From NCBI RefSeq assembly GCF_016859285.1, contig NC_053413.1:19577501-19641500 (forward strand): DNA of 64,000 nucleotides. Direction: 5' to 3'. Source of the DNA: Xiphias gladius. Its lineage: Eukaryota; Chordata; Actinopteri; Istiophoriformes; Xiphiidae. The notes beneath the pieces were generated by a model. It was not told where the DNA came from and made no database searches. It worked only from the letters and a program-made list of their open reading frames with translations. This document shows, one piece after another, positions 53,968 through 64,000 of the stretch; the stretch's first letter is position 1; the number at the start of each line of letters is the position of its first letter. Both the position numbers and the translations under genes were made by a program.

Positions 53968-56405
53968 AAAAGACGGGGGACATAGCACAGTAGACGTATA
54001 ACATAAAGATGTGCAACAATAATGAGACTAATAATAAAAATATTAATTATACTAATAGGGTGAATAATAGTACTAATAAAACCAAATATAATAATAGATG
54101 ATAATAATAATTTTTGAAGCAGTGGGTGTTGAGCAGGATCATGGGAGCAGTAGGTGGTTTGCAGTCACAGATCCAGACTCTCTAGCACCAGGGGCAGAAA
54201 TACCTGCAGAAAGCGGCAGGAAGAGAGAGGAGAGAGACGAGAAAGCACGAAACTACGGGAGAGAGAAGAAGTCAAGTTAGTAAGGAGCATTGATGCCGTA
54301 TGAATGCCTGCAGATGGAGAGGAAGAGGAGGAGAGAGGAGTTTAATGCATGATGGGAAGTCACCCAGCTAGGGGATGGTTCAAGCCCTAACTGTAAGCTT
54401 TATCAAAAAGGAAGGTTTTAAGCCTACTCTTAAACGTGGAGAGGGTGTCTGCCTCCCGGACCAAAACAGGAAGAAGGTTCCACAGTAGAGGACTCCGATA
54501 ATTGAAGGCTCTGCCCCCTATTGTACTTTTGGAGACTCTAGGAACCAGAAGTAAGCATTCTGGGGGCGCAGTGTTCTACTGGGGCAATAGGGTACTATGA
54601 GCTCTTTCAGATATGATGGTGCCTGACCATTAAGTGCTTTGTAGGTGAGGAGGAGGATTTTAAATTCTATTCTGAATTTTACAGGGAGCCGTTGCAGTGA
54701 TGCTAACACAGGAGATATGTGATCTCTTTTCCTAGTTCCTGTCAGTACTCGTGCTGCAGCATTCTGGATCAACTGGAGAGTATTTAAAGATTTGTTGGGA
54801 CAGCCTGATAAAAAGGAATTACAATAATCCAGCCTAGAGGTAACAAAAGCATGGACTAGTTTTTCTGCATCTTTTTGAGAAAGGATGTGCCTGATTTTTG
54901 CAATGTTATGTAAGTGAAAAAAAGGCAGTCATTGAAGTTTGTTTTATGTGAGTTAAAGGACATATCCTGAACAAAGAGAACTCCGAGATTCCTAACAGTG
55001 CAGCTGGAAGCCAGGGCAAAGCCATCCAGAGTAACTTTATCATTAGATAGGGTGTTTCTGAGGTGTTGGGGGCAAAGCAGAATAACTTCAGTTTTGTCTG
55101 AGCTTAACAGCACAAAGTTGCTGGTCTTTAAGGTCTTTATGTCCTTAAGGCAAGCTTGAACTTTAGCTAACTGATTGGTTTCACCAGGCTTCATTGACAA
55201 ATAAAATTGGGTATCATCAGCAATGGAAGTTTATGGAGTGTTTCCTAATAATATTGCGTAAAAGAAGCATATATAAGGTGAATAGAACTGGTCCAAGCAC
55301 AGAACCTTGTGGAACTCCGTGACTAACTTTTGAGTGTAAGGTGGATTTATCGTTAACGTGCCAAAACGGAAATTGATCTGATAAATAGGACCTAAACCAG
55401 CTCAGAGCAGTTCCCTTAATGCCAATTAAATACTCAAGTCTGATGGGCAATAGTATCAAATGCAGCACTAAGGTCTAACAAGACAAGTACAGAGACATGT
55501 CCTTTGTCTGATGCAGTAATAAGGTCATTTGTAACTTTCACCAGTGCTTTGTCTGTGCTGTGATGCACTCTAAATCCTGACTGAAAATCCTCAAATAAAC
55601 TATTATCATGTAAGGTTAGATGTGGGTCTATAGTTGGCTAAAACGTGGATCAAGAGTAGGCTTTTTAAGAAGAGGTTTAATTACAGCTGTTTTAAAGAAC
55701 TGCAGTACATAGCCTGTTAATAAAGATACATTGATTATATCTAGTAAAGAGGTGCCAACTTCCTTAAGCAGCCTAGTTGGGATGGGTCTAAGACACAAGG
55801 TGATGGTTTAGTTGAAGACATTATTGAAGTTAGTTGGTGAAGGTCGATGGGAGAGAAACTGTCTAAGTATACATCAGGTTGCACAGCTGTTTCTAATGTG
55901 CCTGTGTCTGAAGATAAGTCGGTGCCGGTTGAGGGCAGGAGGTGGTGAATTTTGTCTCTAATAGTTAGACTTTTATCATTAAAGAAGCTCATGAAATCGT
56001 CACTACTGAGAGCTATAGGAATACATGGATCAATGGAGATATGACTCTCTGTCTGCCTGGCTACAGTGCTGTAAAGAAACCAAGGGTTGTTTTTATTTTC
56101 CTCTATTAGAGATGAGTAATAGGCTGCTCTGGCATTACAGAGGGCCTTCCTATATGTTTTAAGACTATCATGCCAAGCTAAGCGGCATTCTTCCATTTTG
56201 GTAGAATGCCATATCCTTTCAAGTTTTCGCGTAGTTTGCTTTAATATACAGGTTTGGGAGTTAAACCATGGAGGTAACCTCCTTTGTTTTATTACAGGGG
56301 CAACAGAGTCGAGTGTCATTCTCATTGAGCCTGCAGCACTATCAACAAGATGGTCCAATTTGGAATAGGAATCATTTAGAAAATGATCCTGTGGCATTTT
56401 GCTGA
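53683..56405 (-). mobile_element. 5'-truncated L2 (CR1-group) LINE, antisense downstream of mamdc4
   Basis: Reading on the minus strand: endonuclease/RT linker and early RT (56397-55741), RT core with [16 protein letters not shown] (55468-55217), late RT (55200-54856) and the C-terminal segment NAAARVLTGTRKRDHISP (54772-54518). A purine-rich 3'UTR follows, ending in AATTGAATTGAA-type tail repeats at about 53690, typical of fish L2. Frames are disrupted between the segments and the endonuclease is missing, so it is a dead copy. A (GA)n run lies in its 3'UTR (about 53921-53966). Confidence 0.9.
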
Positions 56406-58860
56406 GAAAAATCGATGAAGGGATTTAATAGTCGTACAATGAGACAGCATGATTGAAGCTAATGCTTTAATACAGACTACTGGGCTACTTTTGAATATTT
56501 GCAACAAACAACAATTTGTAACAAACCCCTTGACTGAGGATTAGCAACTTGAAAATGAAAACGTATTTTTGTAATAATGGAATATATTGTGATAACTTGT
56601 CTTATGATATTCATGTAATTTTTTATGTAGACTTGTTGTAATAATTCTTAGCAAAATGTTCTGCCAAAAGCTTATAGTATTGTCGTTCTAAGAAACTGTA
56701 CACTGTAGAGAGATTATTGTGGTTTTGTGTTCTGCTGAGCGTGTTGTGACAACGCTGGAATTGCAAGTTCCTGTTTTGCACTAGTTTATAAATGCATAAC
56801 ATTGCAGTAGGAGGGGATCTCTTAAGGGCCAGTATGAACAGGAGGAATGATTACAGTAAGTAAGACCTGTTTCAGAAATTCACTGCTTGAAAGATAGACT
56901 TGAAAAATTGTGAACCTATCCTTTACATCTAGCTCCAGCTCAAGCAGCTACAGCAGTAAACTGCTGTCTATGCATTGATGCGTCAGTATTAACAGTCTAA
57001 TAATATCATGTATAGTAAAATATCAGTCACGGGGCATTTTTCTGCAGAGCAAGTACTTTCACTTTTTATACCTGTATATTTTACTTACAAAAGATTTTAA
57101 ATACATGACTTTTATTTGTAATGGAGTATTTTACATTGTGGTATGAGTACTTAAGTAAAACATCTAAGTACTTTAACCACCCTCGGGAAGCACTTGCATA
57201 GTAAGGCTCCAAAAACCGATACAGCACAACTTATTTGAGCAAGACATGTATGGTTGTGAGTCGCTGGCTGCACTGCTGAACCTACCATCCAGTGGTGTAG
57301 CACAAACATCTGGGCCCCGTTCACATGCAGCCTCAGGCCAGGTAGGTCCCCTTCCTCTTCAAGTGCATCCATTGTCGCATCTGAACGAAAAAAACAAAGA
57401 ATCAACGAGTAAACATGTCTATGGAGTGTTTATCAGGTTAATGACTGTAGAAATGAATGCCAAAACATATATTAAAATATTCCATCTCAAGTACTGTTAA
57501 AGTCTTGCATTGAAAATGTAACTGAAGTAAAATTTAGTATAATATAAAGTAAAATCAAGAAAAATGTAGTATTAAAAGTACTCAATGACTCCTGAGACTA
57601 TTCCATACTGTACTATAATTTTCGATTACTATTACTGATGCATTAATGTGTAAACAGCATTAAACTGTTGTAGTTGGTGGAGCTATATTTTAACTATTTT
57701 ATATAAAGCTGCAGCTAATTATTATTTTCATTATGGAGTTTTTTTTTCTTGATCGAATTGATTTTTTTTTCGTGCTGGAGAGTTTAATCTAAAACAAGGC
57801 AGCGTATTTTATAACCTCTTTACATGTTTTGTTGTAAAACCTTAATTTGTGAAGAAAATAGTAACCGAAGCTGTCAGTTTTAGTGGAATAAAAAAACACA
57901 GCATGTACCTCTGAAATGTAGTGGAGTACAAGTATAAAGTGGCATGAAGAGATTATACTCAGGCAAAGTACAAGTACCTCAATATTGTAAGTTAAGTACA
58001 ATATCTGAGCAAAAGTTCTGTGCTGAGTGGACCAAACCATGTGTGCGTTTCGGGAGTGGGTGGTGGATTCAAAACAATCTGATATATTTCTAATGTATAA
58101 ATATATACCATACATGAAGGGGTAGGAAATTGGCTGAGATGGAAACAGAATTCTGCTGCTGGGAGACGAGGTGGGTCAGAGAAATCACATAATAAGGAGG
58201 ATTTAGTGCCAAGCTGACAAGTGTGAGGAACGAGGATGCTCAGACAGGGACTGCAGGTGAAATGAATGCCTGATTCATTCGTGTTGTTTGTTTGCACCGC
58301 TGTTAAATACTTTAAAAAAAAAACATTAAAAAAAAGAATGCAAGAAAAACACCCTTATTGAATGTTCACATGCAAATAATAAAGTCAAACTTCTCTTCTT
58401 TTAATTCTACTGTTTGAGCTCAATGTTGTTGTTGTCGTCGATCTTGTTGTTATTGCTATTATCAGACAGAGAGGGGCGTGCTCGGCTCCGCATACATCTG
58501 GGATCTGCTCTTGATCAGCTTCTCTGGAGCTCCGTTACATTTTAAGTCCGAAACAGAGAGTTTGATAAATACCTTTTCTTCTTAAGTTGGTGTTTCGGAG
58601 TAAGAGTAGCGGGTTCATAATTTTATCTCTCACGTAAGTCCTTTTTTTTAAAAAAATTAAATACGGGCCTAGGTTATCAAACAGTGAGCGATAAACCATA
58701 AAATGCGTGTACATTTCAGCCGCCTCTGTTGACATGGATTTTCGGATGAATTTGGGAGATCGGGTGCAAAGAGTCGGGATGTGTGACCCTCCCTCTAGCT
58801 CGTTCTCACCTCACTCACTTTTTTTTTTTTTTTACACTCACTTTTGAAATAGCGCCGACA
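56406..58860. other. Intergenic stretch between the L2 fragment and fkbp1a
   Basis: Carries an 'AGTA-C' repeat fragment in plus orientation (about 57030-57190) and one in minus orientation (about 57885-58025). The rest is AT-rich without open genes. The last few hundred bases (58480-58860) are less AT-rich and should include the fkbp1a promoter region. Confidence 0.65.
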
Positions 58861-59089
58861 TGGAGACACATACACAAAGACCCACAAGCAGAAAAGGAAA
58901 AAAGAAAAAAAAAATAGGTAGACCTTGCTTTAAGCCCGGAAAGCCCTATAAACCATGTGAGACATGCCAGCCTGAACGGACCGACCCCTATGGAAAGCCA
59001 GCCATAGACTACTTCACATATGACTAAACACACAGTCGCGCAGGGAGCTACAGGAAGTGTCTGACAGCGACGGCTACACGGAAAAGACA

Positions 59090-61707
59090 ATGGGAGTAGA
59101 AGTCGAGACCTTAAAGCCGGGAGACGGTGAGGATTTTATTTTATCCCAATGAGTCGGAAGTTTAATATTGTATTCCCTTTTGAAAAATTACACCATTTTA
59201 AACCCACGTTTTCTCCCTTCAGGAAAGACTTTTCCGCAGAAAGGGCATGATGTTACCGTGCACTACGTCGGTAAGACATGGTTAAACCTTACTTCATTCA
59301 CCCACTTTCAGTTGAAATAGAAAATATTATCCACCCAAATATACACTTCTGGGCGATTTTCAATGGATTCTTAAAGGATTCGTATTGTTTCACAGTGTGA
59401 AAATACGCTTATTCGCCTTCTTCGCTTAGACGAGGAGATCGGTGGCACTCGTGTGGGAGAAGCTAACATTACAGCCATGATACGGTTAGCTTAGCCTGTT
59501 TTAGCTTAGTTTAGCTTATTTTAGCCTAGCACGGAGACTGGAAACGGGGGTGGTGGTGTGGGGGGGGTAGCCGGTTTGTGTCCAAAATGTGCTAAACAGC
59601 ACCCCCAAAGCTCACCAGCTAACACGATATTTCTCGTTTCTTTAAAACCAAAGTGTAAAATCAACACATTGCAAGCCAGGTTAGCAGTTTCCCTTCCTTT
59701 CCGGTCTTTGTGCTAAGCTAAACCATGCTAACGGGATCCTGGGATCCGGTAGCTTCAACGTGACTGCACAGTCGGGAAAGAGGCACCGATCTTCTCATCC
59801 CAAATTATCGAACTATTCCTTTAAGTGTTGAGCTTCTGCCTTACTGTGTGCACTGAGTCATGTGTCACAATCATGTTGTAGGTGAAGTGCCACAAACACA
59901 CTTAAGATTTAATGTTTGAGGATTTATGTAGTCAAAGGGTGCAGGGCTGCAGTTAATGATTATTTCCGTTATTGGTTGATCTGAGTATTTTCCCGATTAT
60001 TTGATCGATCGTTTTGTTTATACCATGTTGGGTAAAATGCCCTTTATAATTTCCCACAGACCAAGGTGACGTCTTAAATAGCTCCTTTCACTTGACTACC
60101 ATTCTGAAACCTAAACACATCATTAACTATGAAATATGACAAAGAAAAGCATTGGATCCTTATATTTGAGAAGTTTGAACAAGGGAATACGTGGCATTTT
60201 TGCTTTAAAAAAAAATTAATTAATTAATTAAAAGGTTAACCAATTATCGAAGCTGTTGCCAATTAATTTGCTGTTGATAAGCTCATTGATTAATTGACCA
60301 GTTCTCGCAGCTCTAATAGAGTGAGTGCTGAAAAGTTTTTTTGTTGTTTGTTTGTTGTTGAACAGGCACGCTGACAAATGGAAAAAAGTTTGACTCGTCC
60401 AGGGACCGGGGAGATCCCTTCAAATTCAGGCTTGGAGAGGGTCAAGTAATTCGTGGTTGGGATGAAGGTGTAGCTCAGGTAAGGAGAGGAACTCTAAAGG
60501 GGCAATCCACTGACTTTTACACATCAAGATCAGTTTACTTGTCATGGCTATTACTACTCGAGCCTATGAATAGGATTTGGTGATATGAAATGAAAGAAGT
60601 ACTTAAACATGATTGAAGCATCATACTTTATGTGCGGGACTTTTGGGCTTGAATAATATACCTGCACCACCTGAAAGGCTGTCTTGGTTGTGCATATTAA
60701 AAAATATTAGGCACGCATGCAGCTCTGGACTGTTGCTACCAGAGGCTTCCACTAAGTAGACAACACTTCTATAAATCAGTTTCAGCACAGACAGAGCACA
60801 GGTCAGCTCAGTGATTCTTCTGCTCCTGCTGCTTATGCTTTCTTGACATCAGCCTGACAGACTGAACAAAGTGAAACTTAGTTACGAGAGCTGAAGTGGC
60901 TTTAGCTCTAGTAACCAGATATAACCTCTCATTAACAAACACAAATTGAGCACGCAGATGTTTTTCTGTCACATAGACTGCACCGGTAGATTCACCACGA
61001 GACAGTCAGAGCCAGCTGGAGTCATGACAGAATTAATCTACAGCAGAGTGTACAAAAAGAGAAGGGGGTCAAGTCACTGTATGTTACTTTTTGACTGAAA
61101 ATAACCCTTTTGTGCATATTGAAATGACTGAATTTTTATGATGTGGACATTTTACACATTGTGAAACATTATTTTGATGTATGGCCCAGTTGTATTAAGT
61201 CTTTGGTGGCTCCTTAGGAGATTTCCAAAGCCTGAGAGACTTTCTAACACTGTCGAAGCCCAATTTCTAATAGAAGGTGTGACTTAGAAAATGGGCAAAG
61301 GCTTAAGAGAGGCATTTAGCGGACAGGGAGGGTGGAACGAATGTCCCTGCATGATGGGACACGTAGAATCCAGTGTTTCTGGAGCTTGACCCATACTAGG
61401 GACTAAAAGTCAGAATATCTCATCCTATGCTTTAATGATATTGAGCACTTCTGAGTCCCTCACATTTCTGAAAGTGTAAATCACCGGAGTAACCCTTTAA
61501 CAGATGCCAAAAATACAACTTAACCGGTATTGAAACTAAGTTATTACCCTTTATGTATCTTGCGCTTCACCTACTCCACAGATGAGCCTTGGTCAGGTGG
61601 CCAAGTTGACCTGCTCGCCGGACTACGCGTATGGCAGCAGAGGATACCCACCCATCATCCCAGCGAATTCCACTCTCGTCTTTGAAGTGGAGCTTCTGAA
61701 ATGCTGA
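59090..61707 (+). CDS. fkbp1a: FKBP12-type peptidyl-prolyl cis-trans isomerase
   Basis: Four exons, 59090-59126, 59223-59270, 60366-60478 and 61582-61707 (TGA), give a complete 107-residue single FKBP domain against 108 in human FKBP12. It is a cytosolic prolyl isomerase that binds FK506/rapamycin and associates with ryanodine receptors and TGF-beta type I receptors. Numbered as mature FKBP12, pocket residues Tyr26, Phe36, Asp37, Arg42, Phe46, Val55, Ile56, Trp59, Tyr82, Ile90, Ile91 and Phe99 are all present. Trp59 favours FKBP1A over FKBP1B (Phe59). Differences: Glu54 is Gln, His87 in the 80s loop is Tyr, and the chain ends in Cys rather than Leu-Glu. All four exons have GT/AG sites and matching phases (1, 1, 0). 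Teleosts carry fkbp1a paralogs; which one this is cannot be told. Confidence 0.92.
59405..59830. repeat. 'TTAGCTTAGC' interspersed repeat in fkbp1a intron 2, copy 1
   Basis: Starts in a segment (CTTATTCGCCTTCTTCGC, GAGGAGATCGG) comparable to 61965-62010. It has TTAGCTTAGCCTG and GACTGGAAACGGGGG phrases and ends with CGGTCTTTGTGCTAAGC. A second copy lies at 61.93-62.29 kb. It is a common teleost repeat of unassigned class. Confidence 0.65.
59940..60315. repeat. 'GATTAATTGAC' interspersed repeat in fkbp1a intron 2
   Basis: GGCTGCAGTTAATGATTATT at one end and TTGATTAATTGACCAG...GCAGCTCT at the other form rough inverted ends. Related stretches occur at about 8255-8365 (mrc1 intron) and 31075-31320 (mamdc4 intron), each with GATCAACAGAAAATTA. 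A non-autonomous DNA element is likely but unproven. Confidence 0.5.
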
Positions 61708-64000
61708 GTGTTTTAAGATGGTTGCTCTTTGGAATTTTTTTCATTCCACCCACATGTCTGATGCAAATAACTGTTTAATTAAAGGTGCTGTCATTAGCAT
61801 TTCTATACATGGATAAATCATTATAGAAATTTTGATATCCTGGTATAATTGGGACAAATGACAAACAAATGAGACCATTCTAATGCCATTGGTATTGTTG
61901 GTGCTAAGATGACAATCTTAAAGGACCTTAAAAGAATAGTATGACATGGGAAAAATGCTTACTCGCTTTCTTGCAGAGAGTTACATGAGAAGATCAGTAA
62001 CACTCTAAAATCAGCTTACCAGCTCCTCTAAAGCTAAATCATTAACACACAGTATCATGTTTGCGTAATCTGTCCAAAAACTGCAGTGGTTTTAAGGGGG
62101 TAATGTGCCGGACTATTTCTTGACTGGGTGCAGTAACAGACAGAGCCAGGCTAGCTGTTTCCAGTCTTTGTGCTACAGCGAGCTCAAGTAACCAGCTGCT
62201 GTCTGTATCTTCATATTTACCAAACAGACATGTTGGCTATCTCATCTTATCGTCTAACTCTTGGCAAGAAATCGTCCCTGAAAAAAAATAAATGAATAAA
62301 TAAAAAGCCAGCATGTTGTTAAGTAAACTTCCAGGATTTGTTTGGCCTTCATTCTTATATTTGCCTGTAAAAATCTTTCACTTATCTTTCAACTGTTAAA
62401 TAGCACAAAAGATATATAATGAAATAAGAGCGAAAAACAAAGGAACTTTAGAAAGAGTGAACCAGTGGCACTAAATATACGTTGTCTTCTCGTCGGAACA
62501 TCATATTTGTTCACAAGTGTTTATTTCAATGTCTCAAAAGTAGCGTGGTAATGATTTTTAATGTCAAAAGTGCACATGTAACACCTTTGAATGAAAACAG
62601 CTTATTTGTTTTGGTTTTTTTTCCCAGCGTAAATTTATCCCTTCGATTGTTGCATTGATTTGGCAGCTTAAAACTTTGACACCATGTAAAGAGACACTTT
62701 GTATGTTTGGAAACAATAATGGCTCATGATTTAATTCGTTTTTCATCCCTTCTTGTGTTGCCATTTATAATATTAGGAACAGATTTTGAAACCAGTTATC
62801 TAGACTATACTCTTGGGTCTTTTTGTCAAGTTATAGGCCTGAAGTGTTCTTGTATTATGTCATAATCCACAGCTTTTTTTTTTTTTTTTCTGCCAATGTT
62901 TTATTTCTTCAATGCATCATCTATTAGAAATGATCTTACCTGTGTGGGTATTGCATTAAAAAAAAAAAACCCTGTATACTGTAAATGTGTTTCATTCATG
63001 GTCACATTTCAGACTTAAGTCATTGATGCACCCGAACTATAACTGCAGTGTGCGTGTGTTTTTGGTTTCCTGTTAGGATTCTGGCAGGCTGGCAGGGGCT
63101 GATGCCTTCAAATATTTGCCTTGCAGAGATTGCCACGTCAGGCTTTAGTAATGTTTGCATGAAAGTAATATTGTCAAACTGGTTTCTGCTCTGTGGGTTT
63201 ACTGCAGCTGTCGGCAGCAAAACATGAGCCGTGGTGGAAAGCAACTTAAGTACATATACCCAAGTACTGTACTTAGATACAGTTTTGAGGCGCTTGAACC
63301 TTACTTCAGTAGTTCCATTTTATACTGCTTTATACTTGTACTCCACCAAAAGTCAGAGGCAGTTATTGTTCTTTTTACTCCACTACATTTATTTAATAAC
63401 TTATGTTACCCATTAATTTGCAGATTCAGATTGATGTTACTAAATATAACCAATAATAATACATAATACTTTAAGATAAGACTTTATTGATCCCTGCTGG
63501 AAATTTACAGGCTACCTGGTTGTGTATCTATATTAACTAAATAATCCAACCTTTAACAGCAACATGATGTACATATTAATGCATCAATAGTTATAATCTA
63601 ATAATACTCATATTACTCTGGCCATTCTGAGTATGAGTATTTTTGCTTTCTGTGGTTTAAGTCTGTTTCAATGCTAGTACTTTTTGTACTTTTACTCTTG
63701 AAGATTTTGATTGCAGGACTTTTACTTGTAACAGTATTTCTACACTGGTATTGCTATTTTTACTCAATAGGTCCGAGTACTTCTTCAGCCACTGAAAATG
63801 ACACACAGCAGGTAAAATGCCTACTTTGTTGTTGCCTTTCTAGAGACTCAAAGCAAACGGTGTTGTAGTTTGAGTATTACTCAGGCAGAGTTACAACAAC
63901 CAGCTCATCCTTAATGTACTGATGTCTTCAGGGGTAAGGACGTCCAAAGCAATGTCCTCATGACTGTACCCCTTGCCTTTCCTATTGTATACGAATGTAT
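61708..64000. other. fkbp1a 3' flank
   Basis: No further coding exon is seen. Candidate polyadenylation signals are AATAAA near 62288-62302 and ATTAAA near 62955. An 'AGTA-C' repeat copy lies at about 63230-63800. The remaining sequence is AT-rich and featureless to me. Confidence 0.6.
61930..62290. repeat. 'TTAGCTTAGC' interspersed repeat, copy 2, downstream of fkbp1a
   Basis: Contains CTTACTCGCTTTCTTGCAGAG, ATGTGCCGGACTATTTCTTG, GAGCCAGGCTAGCTGTTTCC and AGTCTTTGTGCTA, matching the order of copy 1 in parts. It may lie in the fkbp1a 3'UTR; AATAAA signals occur at its end (about 62288-62302). Confidence 0.65.

Noticed and set aside
53683-56405. Minus-strand reverse-transcriptase frames as a host gene
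   Set aside because: They match L2 LINE order, are interrupted by frame breaks and end in an L2-type tail repeat.

Overview
The window reads as vertebrate, most likely teleost fish, genomic DNA. It has short exons with GT/AG introns, long dinucleotide microsatellites, a decayed Tc1-like DNA transposon, a fish-type L2 LINE fragment and many small interspersed repeats. There is no prokaryotic gene layout. Almost all open frames are single exons or shadows of them, so the genes were rebuilt exon by exon from splice sites and codon phase. Every junction listed was checked for phase.

Three protein-coding genes are present. (1) 435-19117, minus strand: a macrophage mannose receptor (mrc1-like). 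29 exons give about 1,328 residues: signal peptide, cysteine-rich (ricin-type) domain, fibronectin type II domain and eight C-type lectin domains. The transmembrane/tail exon lies beyond the left edge. (2) 22185-53585, plus strand: a giant type I membrane protein of 51 exons and about 2,394 residues. It has a signal peptide, three LDL-receptor class A modules, 13 MAM domains, one transmembrane helix and a short tail with an endocytic motif. Its C-terminal half matches apical endosomal glycoprotein/endotubin (MAMDC4) module for module, but it has about seven more MAM domains than I know from mammals. (3) 59090-61707, plus strand: a complete four-exon FKBP12-type peptidyl-prolyl isomerase (fkbp1a-like).

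The first two genes stand head to head, with start codons about 3.1 kb apart. The gap holds a degraded duplicate of the mrc1 FN2 exon, complex TG/TATG microsatellites and the signal-peptide exon of the MAM gene. The splice donor of that exon is the first GT of a (GT)n tract of about 110 bp. A Tc1-like element sits in one MAM-gene intron. An antisense, 5'-truncated L2 LINE begins about 100 bp after the MAM-gene stop. Introns and flanks carry several copies of small fish repeats.

Both large genes encode multi-domain endocytic receptors: mrc1 for glycans, and endotubin for the apical endosomes of absorptive epithelium. A shared regulatory logic is only a possibility. I found no new enzymatic or defence system. 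The most notable points are the 13-MAM endotubin, the microsatellite-abutting start exon, the loss of calcium/sugar-site residues in lectin domain 5, and the chimeric FN2 pseudo-exon.
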